Under the pieces are notes generated by a model. That model saw only the letters and a list, made by a program, of their open reading frames with translations. It searched no databases and was not told where the DNA came from. Both the position numbers and the translations under genes were made by a program. Of a DNA stretch of 64,000 bases, positions 34,628-44,079 are shown piece by piece. The DNA is from Cellulophaga baltica (GTDB lineage: Bacteria; Bacteroidota; Bacteroidia; Flavobacteriales; Flavobacteriaceae). The DNA lies in the NCBI RefSeq assembly GCF_900102165.1, contig NZ_FNBD01000008.1, positions 62,001 to 126,000 of the forward strand. Direction: 5' to 3'. Within the stretch, counting starts at the first letter, position 1, and every line of letters starts with the position of its first letter.

Positions 34628-36111
34628 TGAAGAAAGATGCTACCCTAATATTTCCGCACCAATTATTTGAGAATTCTCCGGTACTGGAACATGAGGCTCC
34701 TATATATTTAATTGAAGAATATTTGTTCTTCAAACAATACAAATTTCATAAACAGAAAATTGCTTTTCATAGAGCTAGCATGAAATGTTATGAAGCTTAC
34801 TTAGAGTCAAAAAATCATAAAGTCATTTATATTGAAGCTACGGACGATTTATCTAACATCAGTGTTCTAATTAAAAAGCTGAGTAAAGAAGGTGTACATC
34901 ACTTAAATTATATAGAAGTTTCTGATTATTGGTTACGCCAAAGAATTGAAGAAACCAGTAAAAAACAGGACATCACTTTAAAAGAATTTGACTCTCCTCT
35001 ATTTATAAACAATAAAGAAGATTTAAATCATTTTTTTAAGAAAGATAAAAAAAGCTTTCATCAAACAACGTTTTACAAGCAGGAGCGAAAAAGGTTAGGT
35101 ATTCTTATGGATAAGAATGATGAACCGATGGGGGGCAAATGGACTTATGATACTGAAAATAGGAAAAAATATCCCGCAAAAAAAACACCTCCTGCCATTC
35201 ATTTTCCTGAGGTCACTAGCTACCATAAAGAAGCAAAAGAATACGTAGACACTCATTTTTCTGATCATTATGGCGCACTAACCAAGGAAGTATATTATCC
35301 TATAGATTTTGAGGCCTCTAAGGTTTGGTTTGATCAATTTCTAGAACAACGTTTTTCAGAGTTCGGAATTTATGAAGATGCTATTGTTGGTGAGAATTCT
35401 ATATTGAATCACAGTGTATTAACTCCCATGCTAAATGTTGGCTTATTAACACCTCATCTCATTATTGATACCACCCTAGCCTATGCTGAAAAGCACGATA
35501 TCCCAATCAATTCTTTAGAAGGCTTTGTGCGTCAGATTATTGGATGGAGAGAGTTTATGCGCGGTATGTATGAACTTAAAGGTGTACACCAACGTACCCG
35601 TAATTTCTGGGACTTTACACGTAAGATTCCAAAATCATTTTATACCGGTACTACGGGTGTTGTACCTATAGATACTACCATTAAGAAAATATTAAAAACA
35701 GGATATTGCCATCACATAGAACGCCTAATGGTACTTGGTAATTTTATGCTATTGTGTGAGTTTGATCCCGAAGAAGTCTATAAATGGTTTATGGAATTGT
35801 TTATAGATTCTTATGATTGGGTGATGGTTCCTAATGTATATGGCATGAGCCAATTTGCAGATGGCGGATCTTTTGCTACCAAGCCTTATATCAGCGGTAG
35901 TAATTACGTGATGAAAATGAGTAATTATGGTAAAGGAGATTGGCAACAGTCCTGGGATGGACTTTTTTGGCGATTTATGCATGAACATCGCGATTTTTTC
36001 AAAGGAAATCCAAGGTTAAAAATGTTACTCTCTACTTTTGACCGGATGGACGATGCTAAGAAAGAATCACATTTAAAACATGCCGTTAAATTCTTAATAG
36101 GTTTAAAGTAA
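34627..36111 (+). CDS. Cryptochrome/photolyase of the FeS-BCP (prokaryotic 6-4 photolyase) family lacking the cluster cysteines
   Basis: 494 residues from ATG 34627 ([18 protein letters not shown]). An upstream in-frame ATG at 34552 lies inside the DUF2256 gene and is rejected. The N-terminal domain ('YLIEEYLFFKQYKFHKQK', 'FHRASMKCYEAYL') and the FAD domain ('GFVRQIIGWREFMRGMY', 'HHIERLMVLGNFMLLCEFDP', 'VPNVYGMSQFADGG') match Agrobacterium PhrB-type proteins. From memory of PhrB, its four [4Fe-4S] Cys align here with a Pro in 'GTTGVVPIDTTIKK' and with a shortened 'MSNYGKGDWQQSWDGLFW' that has no Cys. The cluster is therefore presumably absent. It may be a DNA repair enzyme or a light sensor; it ends the operon before a strong terminator. 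Confidence 0.9.
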   Translation: MKKDATLIFPHQLFENSPVLEHEAPIYLIEEYLFFKQYKFHKQKIAFHRASMKCYEAYLESKNHKVIYIEATDDLSNISVLIKKLSKEGVHHLNYIEVSDYWLRQRIEETSKKQDITLKEFDSPLFINNKEDLNHFFKKDKKSFHQTTFYKQERKRLGILMDKNDEPMGGKWTYDTENRKKYPAKKTPPAIHFPEVTSYHKEAKEYVDTHFSDHYGALTKEVYYPIDFEASKVWFDQFLEQRFSEFGIYEDAIVGENSILNHSVLTPMLNVGLLTPHLIIDTTLAYAEKHDIPINSLEGFVRQIIGWREFMRGMYELKGVHQRTRNFWDFTRKIPKSFYTGTTGVVPIDTTIKKILKTGYCHHIERLMVLGNFMLLCEFDPEEVYKWFMELFIDSYDWVMVPNVYGMSQFADGGSFATKPYISGSNYVMKMSNYGKGDWQQSWDGLFWRFMHEHRDFFKGNPRLKMLLSTFDRMDDAKKESHLKHAVKFLIGLK

Positions 36112-36141
36112 AATTTATTTTTGCACTATCGTTTAAAACAA

Positions 36142-36169
36142 AAAAACCGCCAATTTCTTGGCGGTTTTT
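36142..36169. terminator. Strong bidirectional terminator
   Basis: Perfect 12-bp stem AAAAACCGCCAA / TTGGCGGTTTTT with a TTTC loop, between the photolyase gene (ends 36111) and the convergent giant secreted protein (ends 36189). Confidence 0.92.
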
Positions 36170-36188
36170 ATAGTTAAGTATCGTATTA

Positions 36189-39100
36189 TTATTTCTTAAT
36201 AATTTGCTCCGTACTTTTTAAATTTCCATTCACATAAGTTTTTAGAACGTAATATCCGCTGCATAAATACCATAATGGCAATACAGATTTATTAGTCCCT
36301 GGTCTTAACTTATCGTATGATTTATAGACTACGCTACCATAGTAGTCATAAACAATATAAGTTGCGTATCCTTTTTCGGTACTTTCCTGTTGAACGATAG
36401 CATAAGAAGTAAACGGATTTGGATAAATCTTTAAAGCCATATCTCCATCAGGGTTATCGGTTGGAGGTGCACAAGAACCTAATGTATATCCTTTTCTCTT
36501 CAATATTTCTACAGCTCTTTCAGAAACACATATCGTTCTTCCATTTTTACACATACTAACTTTTGGTCTTCTGTAGTTATTACCACAAGAAACATCCTCT
36601 ACTTCTACCGTAATCTCACCGCTTACCGAACATCCATTAACATCTGTAATAGTTACGGTATATAATGTAGTTTCGTTAGGACAAACAGTAATAGACTCCG
36701 TATCTTCTCCAGAGCTCCAAGAATACGCATAAGGAGCTACACCACCCCATGTACTTGTTACACCAATAGTCGCACATGCTTCAGCCTCATAGCCATAAAA
36801 TACTTTTGCTGTATCCGTTACTGTAAACTCAATAGGTTCAAATGTCTCTATATAAATGGAGTCTTGTACGGTAGTACCAGTAGCATCGGTAACTATAACA
36901 GAATAAGAACCACTGCTTAAATCTGTAGCAGTAGCTGTTGTTTGTCCGTCATTCCAAGCATAGGCATAAGGAGCTATACCGCCACTAACCTGCACTGTTG
37001 CTGTAGCCGCTTCTCCTGAACAAGTTATTTCTGAACTTACCACCTCTGTGATTTGTAATTCTTCTAATATAAAACGGGCTGAAACTGGAAAGTGATCAGA
37101 GACTGTTGTGGTATAGTCCGTATCATAAAACTCATATCCTACACTAACAGATCCATCAATATAGCTTGCTGATAATTCATCAGACACCGTAATATGATCT
37201 ATCATGTTTTCTCTAAACACATACGAGCGATAATCTCCTTCACTCAAGACCTTCGTAAGAATCTTATAATTTACGGTATCTTGAACATAAGCATCAAAGG
37301 TACTTACGGTAGAACTAACCTCATCTGCTACGGTGAAATCTACATCATCATTGTAATCTCCTAAGACAATAAGGTTAGCGTCTGCAAATTGCGCATCTAA
37401 AGTATCTTTTAATACCTCCACATCATACTTACGCATATCATAACGCGATTGTGGTCCGGAACTACTGTTTGCTCTGGCGTGTAATGCTACCATATTAAAT
37501 CGCTTCGTAACACCCGCTAAGGTTACATCTGCCGTCATTAAGAAAGGCAAACGTCCACTAGCATAGAAACGCGTTTTATCGGTATCTGGATAGTCAGATA
37601 AGGCTGTATCGTCTCCTCCATTGTAATAAGGGTGAATGCTTGCCAATAAAGGCTTTGTTGCAACTACAGAAACGGTGGCGGTATTGTAGATAAATCCTAC
37701 TTTCTGCTGTGTGCCAGTGGCATCATTAGGATAGGATACTGCTTCTGAAAGCACATAATCATACCCGTTCATTTCACTAACCATTTGACCAAACAAAACA
37801 TCATCCGAAATTTCTTCTACCGTATACACATCTGCATCCATTTTTCTTAAAATGGTTAATACACTGTCTTTTTGAATTGCGTCTGAAAGAGGATTACCGA
37901 CTGCTGGTGAATTTGTTTCATCACCAAACCATTCAATATTCCAAGCCACAACATCAAAAGTTTTGTCTTTACCTATAGCTACACCATTGTCTAAAGGAAC
38001 ATAAGCCGTTGCACAAGGCATGTCTGCTTTGGCACGTGGTAGTAACTGATATGATTCGAAAAAACGACCTACAACTCCTGTTATTTCTGAACAAGAAGCC
38101 GGTTGTCCTAAACCTACTATTGCCTCTACGTCATTATCTATACGAAGGTCTCCTAAACCACTTGCATCTGACAAAGTGTAATTAGAATTTCCGAATAAAA
38201 TATCTCCTGCTTTAGGAAAAGATGGATTTAAAATGGTTACTAATTCTGCTGGATGATTTCCTAATTCTGCTAAAGTGATTACTTGTGGTGTAATTGCAAC
38301 ATTTGGAGTTCCATTATGTTCTACTTGTGTTACGGTACTAATTTGAACTTGATCATTAAAAGCACTACGGGTACCGGTAACGGTGATAGAATCTCCAATC
38401 ATAAAATTGCCTGCTCCATGTACGGAAGTATCAAAAATTGCAATGGCTGCGGTAGCATCTTGGATATAAGCAGAACCTGCCAGTTGATCGGACACTGTTA
38501 ATACACCACTCACGGTTACGACATCACCTTCAGCGGTATTGCGAGCAGCTAAAATTGATATGGTTGCAGGTGCCGGAATTACGGCTCCGTTCGCTGTTCC
38601 TGGAGAAGGTATTGCTGTGGTATAGGATGATGTGTTTCTTGCTCCACCAGCACCATTAGGCATTCTTTGCATAGACTGACTGTCTTTATCTCCCAATGCA
38701 GCTTCATTCACTTGAGCTTCTCCTGAATTTAAAAGCACTAATAAACCTTCATCATCACCATCATCTGTACCATATACCAGCGCATCTAACAAAACATCAT
38801 TCACAAGAACTGGTGTACCGCTTGGAAAATCGGCTGCAGTTCCAGCGTATAAAGCTACTGCATCTGCGCCATTTTGAATACCGTTTGTGGTAAACGCTTC
38901 TAATGATACATTGGCAACAGCTGAGCTACCTATAACAAAATAACCATTTTCATTCGTCGTATAGCCTGTTAGGTCTATTGCATTATAGCTTAAATCATTA
39001 CTTCCATTGTATAACACAAGGACTAAGCCGTCTAAGGATGAATTTCCGTTACCACCATCATAGAGCTCTATAAATTCTAAAGCGTCTGTTCCTATATTAT

Positions 39101-42100
39101 CTACATCTACTTCATTGATTACTATTTGAGTCGGTCCAGAAACGGTATAACTAGCTACTGGAAAAGGAGTTCCTGCTGTTGCATTCGTCGTTTCAGTATC
39201 TAATGCATTTGGCCCACTAAAAGTCCAATTACTACTCACAAAAGTAGCACCATCTGGTCCTATATTTTCATTTCTATACGCCCAACCATCTGTATACTCC
39301 CAAGCTTGTCCAGAACCATCTACATCAATAGCTCCAAAAACATCAATCACCATTCCATTTTGAAATAACTCTACCGCGTCATCTCCATTAATGGCCATAG
39401 CATCATCCGTAAATGTTGGCATAAAACCAAAAAAAGCATTGAATTCTACTTCCTCTGTAGCTACATATATGAATTCTCCTTGAGCTACTGCTACTGCTGG
39501 AAATGTAAATTCTTCTCCATTAGTACCACCTCCATTATTTGCAGAACCAAGGCTGTAGCTGCTTAAATCAGCAATATCTGCCGTGGCATAAAGTTCTACA
39601 CCCTTAGGGATTCCGCCGGTAAGAGGACCATCATAAACACCTGTTATTAATAAAGCACCGGTTGGCGATGTTCCGCCTCCACTAGTGGTTACTGATAAAA
39701 CTTCTGAAAGTGCTGAGCTATTACCTGCAGCGTCAATAGCTACGACAGTAAAAGAATATACAGTCGCTGCACTTAATCCCTCTACAGAAAAAGTAGTTGC
39801 CGCTGTAGTGCCAACCAAAGTTGTTCCCTCAAAAATTTGATACTCAGTAACACCAACATTATCTGTTGCTGCCACCCAAGACAACTCCACCTTTGTAGCT
39901 TCAATAGTCGTAGTAGTTACTTGCGCAGGGATTGTTGGCGCTTCAGTATCTGTCGTAGCATCACCTCCTCCATTGGAAGTACCCGGAGTAGGTTCTTTCA
40001 TTACAAATAAATTAGTATTCCTAGCGCCACCTTGCCCATTAGGACTACGTTGCATAGAATTTACTGTACCGTTACCACCTTCGTTTTCGTCTACTTGGGC
40101 TTGACCCGAATTTAATAAAGCTAATAATTCTACATCATCACCATCACTCGTTCCATATACTACAGCATCCACTAAAGTTGCATCTAGAACAAGTTCCGTT
40201 CCTGAAGAAAAATTAGCAGCATCCGCCAAATAAAGTGCTACTGCATCTGCTCCGTTTTGTATTCCATTGGTCGTAAAAGCCGCTAAATCTACATTAGCAA
40301 CATTGGCACTTCCGATAACAAAATATCCATTCTCATCGGTAGCATACCCTGATAAATCTATCGTATTATAACTTAAGTTATTACTCCCATTATATAACAC
40401 AACTAGATACCCATCTAAGCTTGTATTTCCAGAGCCACCGTCATACAACTCAATAAATTCAGAAGCATCGGTACTCTCTTGATCTGCATCAATTTCATTA
40501 ATTAACAGTCCTTGATCAGATGATCCTGATCCAACGGCTGTTCCTTGTAATTGTACATCATCAAAACCGGCATAATCACTCCCGCCGTTTTGTTTTGCAT
40601 ACAATTGTAGGCTTACACTAGAAACAGTATCTGGTACTGCTTGAGAAATCTGCTCCCAACCTGCAGTACTGTAAGGACTCCCTACGGTAATCGTAATCAC
40701 CCCTTGCGAAACGGCATCGTGAAAAATTTCATACGTAAGAACATCACCATTGGCAACATCAAAACCATCTACCTGTACTTCAAAAGAGAGTGTCACCCCT
40801 GTATAATTGCTAATATCTATAGCATTAAAAGTTAAGCTACCTCCATCAACGGTAGCGCAATTCCCTTCTAAATCTTGAATACCAAAGAAATTAGCTCCTG
40901 ATTTAGGTCCAGTTATAGATCCTACATTAGAAACAATATCCCAAACATCTCCACCCGTATTACAAGGCACAGGAGATTGCACATACGTCCACGTATCATT
41001 TACAGAATTTTCATAGCCTTGAAATGCTATAAAATCTCCTGTGGGTGTTGGTGGCGTTGCCGTATCTTCTAATGTGGTAAACGTTACTGTATTGCTTTCC
41101 GATGAGCTATTTCCTGCGGCATCTATTGCCTTTACAGAGAACGAATAGGTAGTATTTGCTACTAGGCCAGAAACAGTAAAAGATGTACTGCTAGTAGCAG
41201 TTACAACATTAGTCCCATTAAAAATCTGGTAAGCCAATACCGCTACATTATCTGTTGAACCGGACCAACTTAAGTCTACTCCTGTAATGGTTGCATTTGC
41301 TGCCACTAAATTAGCAGGTACTGTAGGTGCTTCTATATCAGTAGATGTGTTTTGGAATCTATCTTCTGCTTGTGGTCCTCCCCAAATAGTCGTTGCAAAG
41401 GCTGGGTTGTCTATAAATGGGTTTCTATTTCCTTGAATACCCTCTAAAAGAACATTTCTGTTAATTTCTACTTGAGACACAGGATCTTCTGCATTCCATT
41501 CTAAGAACAGGTCTCTCATTTCTGGACTATAGGTTGAGTTCCCTAATCCTACCGTATTTGGTAAACAACGATCGCCATATCGAATGTACATATACATCAT
41601 CATACGAGCAACATCTCCTTTCCATTCATCACCGGGATAAAATCCGTTATTCAAAGCTTTGGCAGTACCTTCCGAATCAATATATGGACGGTTACTTCTC
41701 GTCGCGTTAAATTGTACATCGGTAGCACGCAAATGATGTGCATCAGATCCGGGACCTGTTGTTCCTAAATTAGGATTCCCTAATGATTTTGGATACGAAT
41801 GCTCTCTGTTCCATTGTCCAGATCCACCACCGTTATTATCCTTAGAACGTGTTCTGTCATTAGTTACATCTGCATCACTATCATTATAGCCGTACAGTAA
41901 GAAAACGTTGTTGGGGTTGGCGGGGTCCAAATCTGTTTGCTTTAAAGCTTCCCATACTCCTGGAGTATAACTCAATACCGTATGTTGCGTATTGGTTACT
42001 AGTGTTCCCAAATTGTTTTTTAAACTTTCGCCGGTAGCACTAATATTCGTTCCTGAGTAGTAGGACGGAATTTGTGCCGTGACAAAGTTTACCATTAAAA

Positions 42101-42149
42101 ATGCCAGAATCCATAGCAGTAGATTCTTTCTTAAGTAATTTTGTTTCAT
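36189..42149 (-). CDS. Giant T9SS-secreted protein with endonuclease I and endonuclease/exonuclease/phosphatase domains
   Basis: 1986 residues with a signal peptide (cleaved near VTAQIP). Order: endonuclease I (about 27-265; 'GQWNREHSYPKS', 'GPGSDAHHLRATDVQFNATR', a His-metal nuclease); FN3 (about 272-360); jelly-roll-like domain (375-545); lamin-tail (550-730); FN3 (735-825); two more lamin-tail domains (835-1200); OB-fold/DUF5689-like (1205-1380); endonuclease/exonuclease/phosphatase (1395-1640; 'VVAWNIEWFG', 'VLGDYNDD', 'VSDHFPVSAR'); two SprB-like repeats ('GGIAPYAYAWNDG', 'GVAPYAYSWSSG'); a Cys-containing stretch; and a type A T9SS sorting domain ('LKIYPNPF' to the end). Probably degrades extracellular DNA or RNA for nutrients. 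Monocistronic. Confidence 0.9.
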   Translation of the reverse strand: MKQNYLRKNLLLWILAFLMVNFVTAQIPSYYSGTNISATGESLKNNLGTLVTNTQHTVLSYTPGVWEALKQTDLDPANPNNVFLLYGYNDSDADVTNDRTRSKDNNGGGSGQWNREHSYPKSLGNPNLGTTGPGSDAHHLRATDVQFNATRSNRPYIDSEGTAKALNNGFYPGDEWKGDVARMMMYMYIRYGDRCLPNTVGLGNSTYSPEMRDLFLEWNAEDPVSQVEINRNVLLEGIQGNRNPFIDNPAFATTIWGGPQAEDRFQNTSTDIEAPTVPANLVAANATITGVDLSWSGSTDNVAVLAYQIFNGTNVVTATSSTSFTVSGLVANTTYSFSVKAIDAAGNSSSESNTVTFTTLEDTATPPTPTGDFIAFQGYENSVNDTWTYVQSPVPCNTGGDVWDIVSNVGSITGPKSGANFFGIQDLEGNCATVDGGSLTFNAIDISNYTGVTLSFEVQVDGFDVANGDVLTYEIFHDAVSQGVITITVGSPYSTAGWEQISQAVPDTVSSVSLQLYAKQNGGSDYAGFDDVQLQGTAVGSGSSDQGLLINEIDADQESTDASEFIELYDGGSGNTSLDGYLVVLYNGSNNLSYNTIDLSGYATDENGYFVIGSANVANVDLAAFTTNGIQNGADAVALYLADAANFSSGTELVLDATLVDAVVYGTSDGDDVELLALLNSGQAQVDENEGGNGTVNSMQRSPNGQGGARNTNLFVMKEPTPGTSNGGGDATTDTEAPTIPAQVTTTTIEATKVELSWVAATDNVGVTEYQIFEGTTLVGTTAATTFSVEGLSAATVYSFTVVAIDAAGNSSALSEVLSVTTSGGGTSPTGALLITGVYDGPLTGGIPKGVELYATADIADLSSYSLGSANNGGGTNGEEFTFPAVAVAQGEFIYVATEEVEFNAFFGFMPTFTDDAMAINGDDAVELFQNGMVIDVFGAIDVDGSGQAWEYTDGWAYRNENIGPDGATFVSSNWTFSGPNALDTETTNATAGTPFPVASYTVSGPTQIVINEVDVDNIGTDALEFIELYDGGNGNSSLDGLVLVLYNGSNDLSYNAIDLTGYTTNENGYFVIGSSAVANVSLEAFTTNGIQNGADAVALYAGTAADFPSGTPVLVNDVLLDALVYGTDDGDDEGLLVLLNSGEAQVNEAALGDKDSQSMQRMPNGAGGARNTSSYTTAIPSPGTANGAVIPAPATISILAARNTAEGDVVTVSGVLTVSDQLAGSAYIQDATAAIAIFDTSVHGAGNFMIGDSITVTGTRSAFNDQVQISTVTQVEHNGTPNVAITPQVITLAELGNHPAELVTILNPSFPKAGDILFGNSNYTLSDASGLGDLRIDNDVEAIVGLGQPASCSEITGVVGRFFESYQLLPRAKADMPCATAYVPLDNGVAIGKDKTFDVVAWNIEWFGDETNSPAVGNPLSDAIQKDSVLTILRKMDADVYTVEEISDDVLFGQMVSEMNGYDYVLSEAVSYPNDATGTQQKVGFIYNTATVSVVATKPLLASIHPYYNGGDDTALSDYPDTDKTRFYASGRLPFLMTADVTLAGVTKRFNMVALHARANSSSGPQSRYDMRKYDVEVLKDTLDAQFADANLIVLGDYNDDVDFTVADEVSSTVSTFDAYVQDTVNYKILTKVLSEGDYRSYVFRENMIDHITVSDELSASYIDGSVSVGYEFYDTDYTTTVSDHFPVSARFILEELQITEVVSSEITCSGEAATATVQVSGGIAPYAYAWNDGQTTATATDLSSGSYSVIVTDATGTTVQDSIYIETFEPIEFTVTDTAKVFYGYEAEACATIGVTSTWGGVAPYAYSWSSGEDTESITVCPNETTLYTVTITDVNGCSVSGEITVEVEDVSCGNNYRRPKVSMCKNGRTICVSERAVEILKRKGYTLGSCAPPTDNPDGDMALKIYPNPFTSYAIVQQESTEKGYATYIVYDYYGSVVYKSYDKLRPGTNKSVLPLWYLCSGYYVLKTYVNGNLKSTEQIIKK
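38583..39126 (-). repeat. Lamin-tail domain repeat, copy 2 (internal duplication)
   Basis: Encodes the third lamin-tail domain of the giant nuclease. It repeats the first (39968-40509) closely, sharing 'FIELYDGG', 'LVVLYNGSN/LVLVLYNGSN', 'NGYFVIGS', 'FTTNGIQNGADAVALY' and 'GGARNT'. The similarity points to an intragenic duplication. Confidence 0.75.
39968..40509 (-). repeat. Lamin-tail domain repeat, copy 1 (internal duplication)
   Basis: Encodes the first lamin-tail domain, partner of the copy at 38583-39126. An unrelated FN3 and a divergent lamin-tail domain separate the two, so the repeats are not tandem. Confidence 0.75.
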
Positions 42150-42174
42150 AGTTGTCTAATTATTTTAGTACCAC

Positions 42175-42182
42175 CAAACTTA
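42175..42182 (-). promoter_or_regulatory. -7 box of the giant nuclease gene
   Basis: TAAGTTTG on the minus strand is a perfect TAnnTTTG match 25 nt before the ATG at 42149. I find no clear TTTG at -33, so the promoter call is moderate. Confidence 0.4.
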
Positions 42183-42306
42183 AGAAATTCTAATGCGTAA
42201 GAAGTTATTCTTTATTAACAGAACGTTAAGAAATAATCTTCTTTTTACCGTATAACCATAGCTTATCGGTATTATTCATCGTTGAAAAGTAAATGCTAGT
42301 AAAAAA

Positions 42307-43032
42307 TTACAAGCCTAAAACGGAGAAAAATTCTGCTTTATAGCTTTCACCAATAGGAATTCTGGTGTCGTTGATAACAATCCTATTCCGTTGTACCGTC
42401 TTGATAAAGTTTACATTGACCACAAACGATTTGTGTACCCGTAGAAACTGATTGGAAGGAAGTTTATCCAATATCTCTTTAAAATTCATAAGGGTCAATA
42501 CTGTCTTATTGGTATTGGTGATATGAATTTTTAAATAGTCTTTCAAACCTTGAACATATTCAATCTCATCTAAATTTATCTTGATACTTTCGTATTCTGC
42601 TTTTACAAAGATAAACTTCTTTGATTCGTTGGTTTCTCCATGAGATGAAAACACATTACCTTCCATAGGTTTTTCTTTTTTAGATAATAGTTCTTTAGCT
42701 CTTGAAATGGCTTTTATAAAGCGATGATAAGGAATTGGTTTTACTAAGTAGTCTACGGCATTAAGCTCAAAGCCTTCTACCGCATATTGAGAATAGGCTG
42801 TGGTAAAAATAAATAAGGGCTTATTATCTAAGGACGCTATAAAATCTATTCCACTAATTTGGGGCATTTGTATGTCACAAAAAAGCAGGTCTACATTTTT
42901 CTCTTTGATGATAGTTATAGCATCTAGCGGATTGGTAAAGGTACCTACGACCTCTATAAAATCTAGCTTACTGCAATAATCCGTTATGATATCTATTGCT
43001 AATGGCTCATCGTCTATAATAATACATTTCAT
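42307..43032 (-). CDS. LytTR-family response regulator
   Basis: 241 residues from the ATG at 43032 (MKCIIIDDEPLAIDI); a start 30 nt upstream would overlap the kinase gene and adds residues outside the receiver fold. The receiver domain (1-120) has the acidic pair 'DDE', phospho-Asp in 'LLFCDIQMPQISG', 'FTTAYSQYA' and 'VDYLVKPI'. The LytTR DNA-binding domain (about 145-241) has 'EYVQGLKDYLKI' and 'FLRVHKSFVVNVNFI'. It acts with the histidine kinase encoded 2 bp upstream. Targets may include the adjacent DUF4907 and Kelch genes, which is inference from gene order. Confidence 0.93.
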   Translation of the reverse strand: MKCIIIDDEPLAIDIITDYCSKLDFIEVVGTFTNPLDAITIIKEKNVDLLFCDIQMPQISGIDFIASLDNKPLFIFTTAYSQYAVEGFELNAVDYLVKPIPYHRFIKAISRAKELLSKKEKPMEGNVFSSHGETNESKKFIFVKAEYESIKINLDEIEYVQGLKDYLKIHITNTNKTVLTLMNFKEILDKLPSNQFLRVHKSFVVNVNFIKTVQRNRIVINDTRIPIGESYKAEFFSVLGL

Positions 43033-43034
43033 AA

Positions 43035-44075
43035 TTATAATTTTAAGGTAAGCCTTACACAATAGTTTAGACCGTCATTCTCCACAAACAACTCATGAGA
43101 ATCTGGATATAATAAGTTAAGTCTATTTTTAATATTCGTTAGTCCAACACCAGAATTTTTAGCTTCTTTTCTATAAGCACCTATTTTATTGATCACGCTA
43201 AAATGAATAGCATCATCAAAAATAGAGAGGCTTATTTTAACATTGGTTTTCCCTTTAAAATCTGTACCATATTTAAAGGCATTTTCTATAAATGATATGA
43301 ATAATAAAGGAGCAATAGATTTCTGTTTGTCTTCTCCTGATATTTTTAAAAGTACATTCTCCGTGTCTGACAATCGTAAGCGCTGTAACTGTACATAGTT
43401 TTTGATATACTCTATCTCTTTAGATAAAGGGGCCAAATCTTTATCGGCTTCATACAACATATAACGCATGAGTTCTGATAAATTTATAATGGCCTCGGAA
43501 GTTTTTTCCGATTTCTTTACGGATAAGGAGTAAATAGCATTTAATGAATTGAATAAAAAATGAGGATTTAACTGCGTTTTTAAAAATTGAAGCTCAGAAT
43601 TCACCTTTTCATTCTCTGTAATTTTGCGCAAATCTTCATTGCGGTTCCATTCAATATAAATACGAAGTAATGAACTCACCACATAAGGAATACCAAAAGT
43701 AATGATAGACATGAAGAAAGAACGAAATTCAGGATTTTCTGAACGTAAATGTTTTTTTTGTAAGCCGCTAAGCTCTGTAGGAATAGTTTTTATAAAGGCT
43801 AAATTTCCAAAAATATTAACGATGAGTCCAAATATGATTATCAAGACAATAGAGATTACAATATAATTGGCAACGTTTTTCTTTAATAAAAGCTTAGGAA
43901 TTAGGTAATAGTAATTAATATAAAATAATAGAAATGAAAAAATAAACCGAATATGAAGATCTGGCGGAAACGGTCTTTCTTGAGAAATGAATGGATATAA
44001 TAAAAGGCCATAAAAAAATAGCCATAGTATTACATGAATAAGAATTTGCCAAAAGTACCTTTTCTTTAGAACCAT
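43035..44075 (-). CDS. LytS-type sensor histidine kinase
   Basis: 346 residues. Four hydrophobic helices occupy about 10-140, followed by a short coiled coil and the His_kinase domain 'QLNPHFLFNSLNAIYSL' (phospho-His), an N-box 'SFIENAFKYG' and a G-box 'GVGLTNIKNRL'. There is no extracellular sensor domain, as is usual for short Bacteroidota LytS kinases. Co-transcribed with the response regulator (2-bp gap) and with the DUF4907 gene upstream (4-bp gap). Confidence 0.92.
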   Translation of the reverse strand: MVLKKRYFWQILIHVILWLFFYGLLLYPFISQERPFPPDLHIRFIFSFLLFYINYYYLIPKLLLKKNVANYIVISIVLIIIFGLIVNIFGNLAFIKTIPTELSGLQKKHLRSENPEFRSFFMSIITFGIPYVVSSLLRIYIEWNRNEDLRKITENEKVNSELQFLKTQLNPHFLFNSLNAIYSLSVKKSEKTSEAIINLSELMRYMLYEADKDLAPLSKEIEYIKNYVQLQRLRLSDTENVLLKISGEDKQKSIAPLLFISFIENAFKYGTDFKGKTNVKISLSIFDDAIHFSVINKIGAYRKEAKNSGVGLTNIKNRLNLLYPDSHELFVENDGLNYCVRLTLKL

Positions 44076-44079
44076 AAAT

